A stretch of 64,000 nt of DNA, taken from NCBI GenBank assembly GCA_000283635.1, contig HE613569.1, forward strand, positions 707,501 to 771,500. The letters are read 5' to 3'. The notes beneath the pieces are model-generated. The model was not told where the DNA came from. It searched no databases and worked only from the letters and a program-made list of their open reading frames with translations. Positions 33,401 through 41,382 of this stretch are shown in pieces. Origin of the DNA: Streptococcus macedonicus ACA-DC 198. GTDB lineage: Bacteria > Bacillota > Bacilli > Lactobacillales > Streptococcaceae. The number at the start of each line of letters is the position of its first letter. The first letter of the stretch is position 1. The translations under genes and the position numbers were made by a program.

Positions 33401-34117
33401 GATAACCGCCAGTCTGAAAATATCACGGAAGCCTTGGATAGATTGGAAGCTGTCGAAAAGTTAAATGCGAAGTACCATGCAGCCATCAATTTGCCAAGTT
33501 TGAGAACGCCAAGTCAGGTCAAAAAACTCTATGAGCCAGTCATGGATACTGATGGTGTTGACATGATGACAAAACCCTATCAAGCACAACCAACATTTGA
33601 ATTGCCAGATTTTTCGAAGAAAGCCAAAATCGAAGCGACAGCCATTGGTTCGGCAATGCATGAACTTATGCAACGTATTCCTCTATCAAAACAGGTGACG
33701 ATAGCCGATATTACCGTGGCTTTAGCCCAAGTTTCGGCAGAAGATGAGGTGAAAGCAAGTATTCGTTTGGAAAATGTTCTAGCCTTTTTTGAAAATTCAG
33801 AGCTTGGTCAGTTGATTCAGCAACATACAGACAAGATTTATCGCGAAGCACCTTTTGCCATGTTAAAAGAGGACCCTGACAGTAAGGAAAAATTCGTTGT
33901 CCGTGGGATTGTCGATGGTTACCTTGTCTTAGATGACCGCATCGTACTCTTTGATTACAAGACTGATAAATACAAAAATAGCGAGGAAATCAAGGAACGC
34001 TATCAAGGACAAATGGCTTTATATGCAGAAGCTCTCAGCAAGTCTTATGATAGAAAAAACGTTGATAAATACCTCGTTTTGCTTGGTGGCGAACAGCTAG
34101 AAGTTGTTAAACTATAA
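30485..34117 (+). CDS. rexA: ATP-dependent helicase/nuclease subunit A
   Basis: This 1,210-residue UvrD-like helicase and nuclease belongs to the AddA family. Walker A SASAGSGKTFVMVE is near residue 48, Walker B/DEXX VDEYQDNN near residue 412, KSIYRFRQADP near residue 443, motif VI VAMTRAEKKLYL near residue 880, and a C-terminal nuclease motif VLFDYKTDKY near residue 1155. With RexB it resects double-strand breaks and destroys linear DNA. Confidence 0.97.
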   Translation: MIFKPFLTSEDISSLQIQEAQSSKKQKRTPEQIEAIYSYGNNILVSASAGSGKTFVMVERIIDKILRGVTIDQLFISTFTVKAAGELKERIEKKISQALQETTDNDLKNYLNEQMLGLQTADIGTMDAFTQKLVNQYGYTLGISPTFRIMTDKSEQDILKNEVFFDLFSDYMTGSDAELFRQLMRNFSGNRKDSTAFRGIVYKIYDFSQATDNPQKWLAEVFLKGAKTYTDFSAIPDQEVKDFLTCLHDTADQLQDVTDLEDYKQKTAKGTLTANYKKHLNIIEHLREWAQHFETLYGRDGLGRLATDVAKLLPAGPAVTVAGTKYPVFKTLQERLTGLKHLETIFKYQPESLPLLELLQKFMQDFSEQYLQAKIQENAFEFSDIAHFAIQILEENADIRELYQNKYHEVMVDEYQDNNHTQERMLELLSNGHNRFMVGDIKQSIYRFRQADPQIFNQKFKDFQEHPDHGKLILLKENFRSQSEVLDATNSIFTHLMDEAVGEILYDDTHQLVAGSPAQKESYPENKTQVLIYDIDNNSDLPSDAEEGQINPNEVKLVAKEIIRLHNEEHVAFEDITLLVSSRTRNDGILQTFEHYGIPLVTDGGEQNYLKSVEVMVMLDTLRALDNPLNDYALVALMRSPMFSFNEDELARLALQTTEDDHRANLYQKLEHALAGKGSHNELITIALHDKLADFMACFVAWRDFAKWHALYDLIWKIYNDRFYYDYVGNLPRAEQRQANLYALALRAHNFERTGFKGLSRFIRMIDKVLESENDLADVEVALPKNAVNLMTIHKSKGLEFKYVFILNIDKKFSIQDLMSPLILSRQNGAGIKYLADMKEELETDVFPTVKVSMDTLPYQINKRELRLATLSEQMRLFYVAMTRAEKKLYLIGKASSEKLVDKYSGKSENNHLPVAERENFMTFQDWVLAIHEAYSKETLPFAVDFVTDEDLTDDKIGKIEATSVITPDDLSDNRQSENITEALDRLEAVEKLNAKYHAAINLPSLRTPSQVKKLYEPVMDTDGVDMMTKPYQAQPTFELPDFSKKAKIEATAIGSAMHELMQRIPLSKQVTIADITVALAQVSAEDEVKASIRLENVLAFFENSELGQLIQQHTDKIYREAPFAMLKEDPDSKEKFVVRGIVDGYLVLDDRIVLFDYKTDKYKNSEEIKERYQGQMALYAEALSKSYDRKNVDKYLVLLGGEQLEVVKL

Positions 34118-34136
34118 AACATCATATTGTTTAAAA

Positions 34137-34173
34137 ATAACCCTCTGAGACAAGGAAATCTCAGAGGGTTATT
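34137..34173. terminator. Bidirectional terminator between rexA and the MetE-like gene
   Basis: CCCTCTGAGA (34141-34150) pairs perfectly with TCTCAGAGGG (34160-34169), with AATAA and TTATT flanks extending it. It serves both convergent genes. Confidence 0.9.
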
Positions 34174-34209
34174 AGTTATAAATAAAATTATTTTTGAATT
34201 CAGAGAATA

Positions 34210-35355
34210 TTATTTCCAGAATTTAGCAGCGATATCTTGTCCTTGTTTGATTTTAGCCCATTGTTGTGGAATAGCTAGTTCATTTCCAGAATCACATGAG
34301 GCAAAGCCGCATTGGTGAGAAAGAAAAAGACGTTCTTTAGGGATGATGTTGCTTGCTTCTTCTAAAAGTTTTAGAGCGCGTTCTTCATCATCAAGGTCAG
34401 TTGTTTTACTTGAAAGTAGCCCAAGAACTACTTCAGCATCTTTATCTTTCAAACTTTCAAGAGCTTTAAGGTCACCAGAGACTTCGCTGTCCCATTCAAG
34501 GAAGAAGCGGTCGTAGTGTTGGTCTTTTAAGAATTTTGTGGCGATAGCTTCATAAGTGCCACCAGCAGCAGAACGACTTTCGTAATTTCCACGGCAGTTA
34601 TGTGTCCAAACTTTTAGCCCAAGTTCATGTCCATAGTCAGCAACTTCGTTGTTAATAGCGATGAATTCATCTGCCAAGTCTGCTAAACCACCATTTCCTT
34701 CTGCAAAAAAACTAGCAGGATTAGATTCGTCAAAAAGTTCCCAGAGACAATCGTCAAATTGGATGATTTCTCCACCAGCTTCTTTGTATTCTGTTAAAAA
34801 TTCCTTGTAAGCGTTAATAAGACCAGCTTTTAGTTCTTCATTTGTCTTGTAAACTTGATTTTCCCCAGCCAATCCGTCAAAAATCGCCAATTCAGTGTAA
34901 GCATGCGCAGGTCCCCAAATGGTTAATTTGGTAGCTATATCGCTAGCTTCTTGTTTAACGAGTTTAAAAATATCAAGAAAATGATGATTTTTACCAGAAA
35001 GTGGTTCAGTGATACGAATGCCAATGTCTTTGCGTGTTTCGAATTGACCACCGTCATGGTCTTGAAAAGTGTAACCATGGTCAGCAATATAGCGTTCGAT
35101 ACCTTTTAGTCCCCAGACAAAATCAAGGTGCCACATTGATTTTGAATATTCACCGTCAGTGATAATATCAATACCGTTTGCCTTTTCTTCAGCAATTATT
35201 TTTTTGATGTCAGCTGTTTCGGTTTCTTGATAGCCGTCAAAAGCATCATAGAAAGGGTAAACAATATCATCACGATGTTCAATCGCTGTTTTATATTCAC
35301 GTAAGTCTGCTGGTCGCAAAAGCGAACCAACGAGTTGAAATTTTGAATTAGCCAT
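34210..35355 (-). CDS. MetE-like cobalamin-independent methionine synthase domain protein (YxjG/YxjH type)
   Basis: This 381-residue protein corresponds to the C-terminal catalytic half of MetE. The likely zinc ligands are present: HxC in THNCRGN near residue 248, Glu in FLEWDSE near residue 282 and Cys in SHQCGFAS near residue 350. Proteins of this size lack the N-terminal MetE half and their methyl donor is uncertain. Methionine synthesis or recycling is likely because a MET-box lies upstream at the position used by LysR-type activators. It is divergent from the histidinol phosphatase gene. Confidence 0.88.
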   Translation of the reverse strand: MANSKFQLVGSLLRPADLREYKTAIEHRDDIVYPFYDAFDGYQETETADIKKIIAEEKANGIDIITDGEYSKSMWHLDFVWGLKGIERYIADHGYTFQDHDGGQFETRKDIGIRITEPLSGKNHHFLDIFKLVKQEASDIATKLTIWGPAHAYTELAIFDGLAGENQVYKTNEELKAGLINAYKEFLTEYKEAGGEIIQFDDCLWELFDESNPASFFAEGNGGLADLADEFIAINNEVADYGHELGLKVWTHNCRGNYESRSAAGGTYEAIATKFLKDQHYDRFFLEWDSEVSGDLKALESLKDKDAEVVLGLLSSKTTDLDDEERALKLLEEASNIIPKERLFLSHQCGFASCDSGNELAIPQQWAKIKQGQDIAAKFWK

Positions 35356-35387
35356 TTCAAATACCTCTTTATCCTTCTGTGTTCATT

Positions 35388-35393
35388 GTATAA
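35388..35393 (-). promoter_or_regulatory. -10 box of the MetE-like gene
   Basis: TATACA on the reverse strand (35388-35393) gives a start of transcription near 35381. The -35 region is weak (TTTTTC), as expected of an activated promoter. Confidence 0.5.
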
Positions 35394-35436
35394 AAGCTTT
35401 GCCATTTTGAAAAATAGTTATTTTTATGGGGTTATA

Positions 35437-35453
35437 TATAGTTACAAACTATA
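35437..35453. promoter_or_regulatory. MET-box, predicted MtaR/MetR-type LysR operator
   Basis: The perfect dyad TATAGTT-ACA-AACTATA matches the streptococcal MET-box described for LysR-type methionine regulators. Its centre is about 64 bases upstream of the predicted transcription start of the reverse-strand MetE-like gene, the classic LysR recognition-site distance. Confidence 0.8.
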
Positions 35454-35562
35454 ACGAAAAAAGTATGTATTTGTCTGAAAATTTGGTAAAATAGGAAAAA
35501 CTGACAAAAATTTTTGGTGGGGATTAAAGGACATATAACATAAATACAGCGAGGTAAAACCA

Positions 35563-36297
35563 ATGCGTGACAATCACTTACACACACATTTTTCTTATGA
35601 TTCGGATGCTCGATTCGAAGATTACTTAGAGCATTATGACGGCGACATTGTGACAACAGAGCACTACGATTTATCAAATCCTTATACGAAACAAGATAAC
35701 ATTCCTGATTATGACGTTTATTCTAAGGAAATAGCTGAGCTGAATGCCAAATATGGTAATCGCATCAAGCGTGGCATTGAAATTGGTTATTATGAGCCAC
35801 GCGAGGCAGATATTACAGCTTTCTTGGCAAATAAAGATTATGATTTGAAACTATTGTCAGTTCACCACAATGGTATTAATGATTATCTAGATGATGAAGT
35901 GATTGACATGGATAAAAATGCTATTATTCAAGAATATCTCGACAAATTGGAACATGCTATTGGTCGTGTAGAGGCAGACGTTTTAGCTCATTTTGATTAT
36001 GGTTTTCGACTTTTTGAGGTTTCTGTGGCAGAATTACAATCCTATGAAGAACAGCTCCGCCGCATTTTCCAAAAAATGATTGATTTTGATTTGGCATTTG
36101 AGTTAAATAGTAAATCAATGTACCTCTATCATCACGAGAACCTTTATCGCTATGCTTTAGGCTTGGTAAGAGAATTAGGGGGACATAAGTATTCCATTGG
36201 CTCAGACGGGCACAAATTGGAGCATTTTCGCTTAGCTTTTGACAAAATCCAAGCATTGCTAGACGAATGTGATATCAAAGAATGGGAGATTTTGTAA
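35563..36297 (+). CDS. PHP-domain histidinol-phosphatase family protein
   Basis: This 244-residue protein has the PHP metal-dependent phosphoesterase fold, with the N-terminal metal-binding motif DNHLHTHFSYDS at residues 3-14, TTEHYD near residue 31, SVHHN near residue 104 and SIGSDGH near residue 212. HisK-type enzymes of this size release phosphate from histidinol phosphate. With no his genes here, a broader phosphatase role is possible. An extended -10 (TG-G-TAAAAT, 35484-35492) lies upstream. Confidence 0.82.
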   Translation: MRDNHLHTHFSYDSDARFEDYLEHYDGDIVTTEHYDLSNPYTKQDNIPDYDVYSKEIAELNAKYGNRIKRGIEIGYYEPREADITAFLANKDYDLKLLSVHHNGINDYLDDEVIDMDKNAIIQEYLDKLEHAIGRVEADVLAHFDYGFRLFEVSVAELQSYEEQLRRIFQKMIDFDLAFELNSKSMYLYHHENLYRYALGLVRELGGHKYSIGSDGHKLEHFRLAFDKIQALLDECDIKEWEIL

Positions 36298-36304
36298 AGA
36301 ATAC

Positions 36305-36342
36305 AAAAAACGCTATGAGCAATCTAACTCATAGCGTTTTTT
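36305..36342. terminator. Bidirectional terminator
   Basis: AAAAAACGCTATGAG (36305-36319) pairs perfectly with CTCATAGCGTTTTTT (36328-36342). It lies between the convergent histidinol phosphatase and DUF3042 genes. Confidence 0.92.
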
Positions 36343-36357
36343 ATACTTTTTTAGCAA

Positions 36358-36534
36358 TTAGTGAGAAACACGTTTGCGGGCTGCTTTTTTACGGTTTTCT
36401 TGAATGAAAGCAGCTTTTTCTTCTTCAGGATCAATAATATTTTTCTTAATCGCAAAAATAGCGCCAGCAACAGTAGCGGCAGTAGCTACAACTCCAGTAG
36501 CAAGTCCTTTAGCAAATGCAAATTTTTTAGCCAT
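36358..36534 (-). CDS. DUF3042 family small protein
   Basis: This 58-residue protein starts MAKKFAFAKGLATG and continues with an alanine-rich hydrophobic helix (about residues 9-30). A charged tail follows, rich in Lys, Arg and Glu (PEEEKAAF...RKKAARKR). It matches DUF3042, found across lactic acid bacteria, with no known function. I chose the ATG at 36534 because AGGAGG lies 9-14 bases upstream; a longer frame to 36606 has no such site. Confidence 0.85.
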   Translation of the reverse strand: MAKKFAFAKGLATGVVATAATVAGAIFAIKKNIIDPEEEKAAFIQENRKKAARKRVSH

Positions 36535-36628
36535 AATAATTCTCCTCCTTACTGATAAGAACAGCGGGCAAAATCGATAATACACATTATTAGCAACGGA
36601 ACGCAAGCTTCTTGTCCAGTCGCCTTTG

Positions 36629-36637
36629 TGTTATAAT
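36629..36637 (+). promoter_or_regulatory. Extended -10 promoter of miaA
   Basis: TG-T-TATAAT occupies 36629-36637. An 80-base leader before miaA contains a short inverted repeat (TAACG near 36642 with CGTTA near 36674) followed by T residues, which might attenuate. Confidence 0.55.
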
Positions 36638-36721
36638 AATGGTAACGAAAAATGACTTAAAATTCAAGTGAAAACGTTATTTTTATTAAAAAATAGGGCT
36701 TAGGACGGATATAAAGACGAG

Positions 36722-37609
36722 ATGTCAGAAAAAATAAAATTAATTGCAGTAGTTGGTCCAACGGCAGTTGGAAAAACAGCTTTGGGAATTGAGTTGGCAC
36801 AACAATTTAATGGTGAAATCATCAGCGGCGATAGCCAACAAGTTTATCGTCATTTGGACATTGGAACGGCTAAGGCAACTCCTGAAGAACAGGCGGCAGC
36901 TCCGCATCATTTAATCGATGTGCGTGATGTTGATGCCAATTATTCTGTTTACGATTTTGTGGTGGAAGCCAGTCAAGCGATTACGGAGATTGCCAGTCGT
37001 GGCAAAGTACCTATTATCGTTGGTGGCACAGGCTTGTATTTGCAGAGCTTGCTTGAAGGGTATCACCTAGGCGGCGAGGTTGACCAAGAAAAAGTCTTGG
37101 CTTATCGCAAAACCTTGGAACAATTGTCAGATGAGGTTTTATTTGGAAAAATAGCAGAGCTGAGAAAAGAGATTCCAGAGATAAACCGTCGCCGTGCCAT
37201 TCGTGTCTTGGAACTAGCCAAGTTTGGGCAAAATCTTGAAAACAAAGAAACGAATTACGAGGCGCTTCTCATTGGGTTAAATGATGACCGTCAGGTGCTT
37301 TATGACCATATCAATCACCGTGTTGACCTGATGCTTGAAAAGGGTATTTTGGATGAAGCTAAATGGCTTTATGATAATCACCGTAATGCTCAAGCAGCGC
37401 GAGCGATTGGTTATAAAGAGCTTTTTCCATATTTTACAGGCGACGCTTCTTTGGAAGACTGTGTCGAAAAACTCAAGCAGAACACGCGCCGTTTCGCCAA
37501 GCGACAATTGACGTGGTTCAGAAATCGCATGGCTGTCAATTTTTATACTGTTTCAGAAGCTGATTTTAAAGAAACTGTTATTCAAGACGTTAACGAATTT
37601 TTAAAGTAG
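36722..37609 (+). CDS. miaA: tRNA dimethylallyltransferase
   Basis: MiaA adds a dimethylallyl group to A37 of tRNAs reading UNN codons. The 295-residue protein has the P-loop [14 protein letters not shown] near residue 10, the substrate motif [18 protein letters not shown] near residue 36, [12 protein letters not shown] near residue 101 and the C-terminal [13 protein letters not shown] near residue 259. The Shine-Dalgarno is weak. hflX follows with its own promoter. Confidence 0.95.
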   Translation: MSEKIKLIAVVGPTAVGKTALGIELAQQFNGEIISGDSQQVYRHLDIGTAKATPEEQAAAPHHLIDVRDVDANYSVYDFVVEASQAITEIASRGKVPIIVGGTGLYLQSLLEGYHLGGEVDQEKVLAYRKTLEQLSDEVLFGKIAELRKEIPEINRRRAIRVLELAKFGQNLENKETNYEALLIGLNDDRQVLYDHINHRVDLMLEKGILDEAKWLYDNHRNAQAARAIGYKELFPYFTGDASLEDCVEKLKQNTRRFAKRQLTWFRNRMAVNFYTVSEADFKETVIQDVNEFLK

Positions 37610-37657
37610 TGTAACCCTATGTAAGGAGTTTCATTTGTCATAGAAATTATAATGAAA

Positions 37658-37693
37658 TGTCAGAAGAGAGTAACAGGGTCTCTGACACTTTTT
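37658..37693 (+). terminator. Terminator between miaA and hflX
   Basis: TGTCAGA (37658-37664) pairs with TCTGACA (37681-37687), followed by CTTTTT. Confidence 0.75.
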
Positions 37694-37704
37694 AGAACTT
37701 TTTA

Positions 37705-37713
37705 TGTTATAAT
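37705..37713 (+). promoter_or_regulatory. Extended -10 promoter of the hflX operon
   Basis: TG-T-TATAAT occupies 37705-37713, 35 bases before the hflX start. Confidence 0.6.
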
Positions 37714-37747
37714 GATAGTTACGGATTAAAGAGAAAGGGGTGAGCAG

Positions 37748-38986
37748 ATGATTGAAACAAGCAAACGTCAGGAGCGTGTTATTTTACTAGGTGTTGAGTT
37801 GCCAGAGACGGAAAATTTTGAGATGTCAATGGAAGAATTAGCTTCTCTAGCTAAGACGGCAGGGGCAGAAGTTGTCTCTTCTTATCGTCAAAAGCGTGAA
37901 AAATACGACAGTAAGTCTTTGATTGGTTCGGGCAAATTAGCCGAGATTAAAGCGATTGTGGAAGCTGATGAGATTGACACCGTTATTGTCAATGACCGCC
38001 TTACTCCTCGGCAAAATGTCAACTTGGAAGTTGAACTTGGTGTCAAAGTGATTGACCGTATGCAGTTAATTCTGGATATTTTTGCCATGCGGGCACGTAG
38101 TCATGAGGGAAAATTGCAAGTTCATCTCGCTCAGCTCAAATACATGTTGCCACGTCTTGTTGGACAAGGGGTTATGTTGAGTCGACAAGCTGGTGGTATC
38201 GGTAGCCGTGGTCCTGGTGAAAGTCAATTAGAACTTAATCGCCGCTCAATTCGTCATCAAATTTCAGATATTGAACGTCAACTAAAGGTTGTGGAAAAAA
38301 ATCGTGAAACAGGTCGTGATAAACGCACCGAATCACAAGTGTTTAAAATCGGTTTAATTGGTTACACCAATGCTGGTAAATCAACGATTATGAACATTTT
38401 AACCAATGATAAACAGTATGAAGCTGATGAATTGTTTGCAACCTTGGTTGCAACAACCAAACAAATTTATTTACAAAATCAATTTCAGGTGACGCTGACG
38501 GATACTGTTGGATTTATCCAAAATTTACCGACAGAGCTGGTTGCTGCGTTTAAGTCAACTTTGGAAGAAAGTCGTAACGTTGACCTTTTGTTGCACGTTA
38601 TTGATGCCAGCGACCCAAATCATGCGGAGCATGAAAAAGTGGTTTTGAATTTGTTAAAAGAGCTGGACATGCTAGATATTCCGCGCTTAGCTGTTTATAA
38701 CAAAATGGATGTTGCGGAGCATTTGGTGGCAACAACTTTCCCAAATGTGTGTATTTCTGCGCGTGATAAGGACGCTCGCACACTCTTACGCCGTTTGCTT
38801 ATCAATGAAATTCGTGAGATTTTTGAGCCATTTAGCATTCGTGTTCACCAAAGTCAGGCTTACAAATTGTATGAGTTAAATAAAATTGCTTTGCTAGACC
38901 ATTATGACTTTGCTCAAGAATACGAAACTATTACTGGCTACATCAATCCTAAAAATAAATGGAGACTAGAAGAATTTTATGACTGA
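37748..38986 (+). CDS. hflX: GTPase HflX
   Basis: HflX is a ribosome-associated GTPase that rescues or splits stalled ribosomes. The 412-residue protein has the N-terminal HflX domain (about 1-195) with the linker motif GPGESQLELNRRSIR near residue 157. The G domain follows with G1 GYTNAGKST near residue 205 and G3 DTVGFIQNLP near residue 253. G4 appears as NKMD near residue 317. It overlaps the next gene by 8 bases and starts an operon reaching recJ. Confidence 0.94.
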   Translation: MIETSKRQERVILLGVELPETENFEMSMEELASLAKTAGAEVVSSYRQKREKYDSKSLIGSGKLAEIKAIVEADEIDTVIVNDRLTPRQNVNLEVELGVKVIDRMQLILDIFAMRARSHEGKLQVHLAQLKYMLPRLVGQGVMLSRQAGGIGSRGPGESQLELNRRSIRHQISDIERQLKVVEKNRETGRDKRTESQVFKIGLIGYTNAGKSTIMNILTNDKQYEADELFATLVATTKQIYLQNQFQVTLTDTVGFIQNLPTELVAAFKSTLEESRNVDLLLHVIDASDPNHAEHEKVVLNLLKELDMLDIPRLAVYNKMDVAEHLVATTFPNVCISARDKDARTLLRRLLINEIREIFEPFSIRVHQSQAYKLYELNKIALLDHYDFAQEYETITGYINPKNKWRLEEFYD

Positions 38987-39617
38987 TTATATAAGCTTGG
39001 CTTTAAAATACGGTGGTTTTACATCACTCGATAAAGTTTATTTACAAAATACCTTGGAGCAGTTGACGGATGAGCAAAAACTCAGTTTTATCACACCACC
39101 ACCAAGTGTTATCAATGCTTATTTTGCGGAAATGTATCAAAAACAATCTCCAGAAGCCGCAACAGATTATTATTTTGAATTATCTAAAGAATTGCATTTG
39201 TTAAATGCTAACCCATCTTTTGATGAATACAAGCCCTTTATTCGCTTGAATTTATCAGGAAAATCATATGGTTTTACCTATGAAAATGACAAAGAAGTAG
39301 CGCGTGTTTTTTCTGAAAAGAATGAGGCACTAGCTGCAGATGTTTTGTTTGAATTGGCACAGCTTTTCCCACAATACAAGGTTTATGTGGAAGAAGGACA
39401 CGTAAAAATGTCAAAAATTGATTTTGATGAAGAGGTCCTTGAGGACCTAACGCCACAAGAAAGTCTGCTCAGCCATGTTTCAAAATTAAAAGGAAATGTG
39501 GTTAAGCTACAAAGTTTTAATCGTGATGAATTAGTAGAATTACTAGCTCACTACAAAGGACAAGTTTATTATACCTTTGACCAACGTGAATTCATCGCTT
39601 ATGTAAAAGTACAGTAG
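38979..39617 (+). CDS. Conserved streptococcal protein of unknown function
   Basis: This 212-residue acidic, apparently soluble protein has no signal peptide and no motif I recognise. Orthologues at this position in streptococci are often labelled cystathionine beta-lyase, but the sequence shows no PLP-lysine motif and is half the length of those enzymes, so I reject that name. It overlaps hflX by 8 bases and precedes rnz, so a link to RNA or translation is possible only by context. Confidence 0.8.
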   Translation: MTDYISLALKYGGFTSLDKVYLQNTLEQLTDEQKLSFITPPPSVINAYFAEMYQKQSPEAATDYYFELSKELHLLNANPSFDEYKPFIRLNLSGKSYGFTYENDKEVARVFSEKNEALAADVLFELAQLFPQYKVYVEEGHVKMSKIDFDEEVLEDLTPQESLLSHVSKLKGNVVKLQSFNRDELVELLAHYKGQVYYTFDQREFIAYVKVQ

Positions 39618-39620
39618 AGG

Positions 39621-39659
39621 AAAGGAGATAAAAACTTCGGTTTTTATCATTATAGAATG
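39621..39659 (+). promoter_or_regulatory. Split ribosome-binding site of rnz with a C(UUCG)G hairpin
   Basis: A strong Shine-Dalgarno AAAGGAG (39621-39627) is 29 bases from the rnz ATG (39657). Between them a perfect eight- or nine-pair stem (39627-39635 with 39640-39648) is capped by a UUCG tetraloop closed by C-G. Folding removes about 21 bases and leaves about 8-9 bases from the Shine-Dalgarno to the ATG, the optimal distance. No other Shine-Dalgarno is present nearer the start. Confidence 0.7.
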
Positions 39660-40586
39660 GAATTACAATTTTTGGGAACAGGAGCAGGTCAGCCATCAAA
39701 GTCACGTAATGTGTCAAGTTTGGTTTTGAAGCTACTTGATGAAATCAATGAGGTCTGGATGTTTGACTGTGGCGAAGGCACACAGCGTCAGATTTTAGAA
39801 ACAACAATCAAACCGCGTAAAGTTAAGCGCATTTTTATCACGCATTTGCATGGAGACCATATTTTTGGTTTGCCTGGATTTTTGGCTAGCCGAGCTTTTC
39901 AAGCAAACGAGGAACAAACAGACCTTGATGTTTACGGTCCTATTGGTATTCGTTCGTATATTTTAAATAGCTTGCGCTTGTCAGGAGCACGCTTGCCATA
40001 TCGCATTCATTTCCATGAATTTGACGAGAATAGCCTTGGTAAGGTTATGGAAACTGATAAATTTGTGGTTTACGCGGAAAAACTTGATCATACGATTTTC
40101 TGTATTGGTTATCGTGTGATGCAAAAAGATTTAGAAGGAACGCTTGATGCTGAGGCTCTGAAGGCTGCTGGTGTGCCTTTCGGACCGCTTTTTGGCAAAA
40201 TCAAGAGTGGGCAAGATGTTATCCTAGAAGACGGAAAAAAAATCATTGCTAAGGATTACATTTCAGCACCGAAAAAAGGAAAAATTATTACTATTTTAGG
40301 TGACACACGTAAGACAGATGCTAGTGTTCGTCTTGGTTTAGGAGCTGATATTTTAGTTCACGAATCAACTTATGGCAAAGGTGATGAAAAAATTGCGCGT
40401 AAACATGGTCATTCAACGAACATGCAAGCCGCGCAAATTGCCAAAGAGGCGTCAGCTAAAACGCTTTTGCTTAACCACATTAGTCCTCGTTTTCTCGGAC
40501 GTGAGTGCAAACAAGTCGAAAATGATGCCAAAACAGTCTTTGAAAACACGCACCTTGTTAAAGATTTGGAAGAAATTAGCTTATGA
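39657..40586 (+). CDS. rnz: Ribonuclease Z
   Basis: RNase Z trims the 3' end of tRNA precursors. The 309-residue protein starts with the family sequence [14 protein letters not shown] and has the metallo-beta-lactamase motif [13 protein letters not shown] near residue 62. An acidic GDTRKTD motif is near residue 214 and [10 protein letters not shown] near residue 236, with GHSTNMQAA and NHISPRF near the end. The start is therefore certain, which makes the displaced Shine-Dalgarno notable. It overlaps the following SDR gene by four bases. Confidence 0.96.
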   Translation: MELQFLGTGAGQPSKSRNVSSLVLKLLDEINEVWMFDCGEGTQRQILETTIKPRKVKRIFITHLHGDHIFGLPGFLASRAFQANEEQTDLDVYGPIGIRSYILNSLRLSGARLPYRIHFHEFDENSLGKVMETDKFVVYAEKLDHTIFCIGYRVMQKDLEGTLDAEALKAAGVPFGPLFGKIKSGQDVILEDGKKIIAKDYISAPKKGKIITILGDTRKTDASVRLGLGADILVHESTYGKGDEKIARKHGHSTNMQAAQIAKEASAKTLLLNHISPRFLGRECKQVENDAKTVFENTHLVKDLEEISL

Positions 40587-41341
40587 GAATTATAGCCATT
40601 ACAGGGGCAACAGGTGGTATTGCTCAAGAAATCATCAAACTCATCCCAAAAGACGATTATGTGATTACCTTGGGACGTGATTTAAAGAAATTAAAAATAC
40701 ATTATGGCAATCGTCCAAACACAGCTTGCTTTGCCCTTGATATGTCAAGCGATGTAGCGATTGCTGAAACGGTTGAAAAAATCAATGCTATCCATGGACG
40801 CATTGATATTTTTATCAATAATGCTGGGTATGGAGATTTTAGTGATTTCGATACTTATACCACGGCGCAAATTCGTGACATGTTTGATGTTAATACCTTT
40901 GCAACAATGACGTTTTCACGTTTAGTGGGGCAAAAGATGAAAAAGGCAGAGAAAGGTCATATTATCAATATTGCTAGCATTGCAGGCTTGATTGCTTCTG
41001 CCAAATCTTCTGTTTATTCTGCAACAAAATTTGCTGTGATTGGTTTTTCAAATGCTTTGCGACTAGAATTAGCTGATAGCAATGTTTACGTGACGACTGT
41101 CAACCCTGGACCGATTGCAACGAAATTTTTTGATAAAGCAGACCCGTCAGGAGACTATCTTAAAAGTGTTGGGCGGTTTGTTTTACAGCCAGAATACGTT
41201 GCAAAACGCACCGTTGCCATTTTTGGCAAGAATAAGCGTGAGCTAAATATGCCTTGGTCGCTTGCGGCAGCTCACAAAGCTTACACACTTTTCCCAAGAA
41301 TCGCAGATTTTCTAGCTCGAAAAGTATTTAATTACAAATAA
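40583..41341 (+). CDS. Short-chain dehydrogenase/reductase
   Basis: This 252-residue SDR has the nucleotide-binding motif [10 protein letters not shown] near residue 7, NNAGYGD near residue 78, the catalytic Ser in NIASIAGL near residue 130 and YSATK near residue 145. It is a classical-type oxidoreductase using NAD(P)H; the substrate is unknown. It is coupled to rnz by an ATGA overlap, an order conserved among streptococci. Confidence 0.9.
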   Translation: MRIIAITGATGGIAQEIIKLIPKDDYVITLGRDLKKLKIHYGNRPNTACFALDMSSDVAIAETVEKINAIHGRIDIFINNAGYGDFSDFDTYTTAQIRDMFDVNTFATMTFSRLVGQKMKKAEKGHIINIASIAGLIASAKSSVYSATKFAVIGFSNALRLELADSNVYVTTVNPGPIATKFFDKADPSGDYLKSVGRFVLQPEYVAKRTVAIFGKNKRELNMPWSLAAAHKAYTLFPRIADFLARKVFNYK

Positions 41342-41382
41342 AACAAGCGTCGTTTCAACTCTACATAAGAAGTGAGAAGTGA

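Noticed and set aside
38979-39617. Cystathionine beta-lyase
   Set aside because: There is no PLP-binding lysine motif and the length is about half that of the family; the label appears to be inherited.
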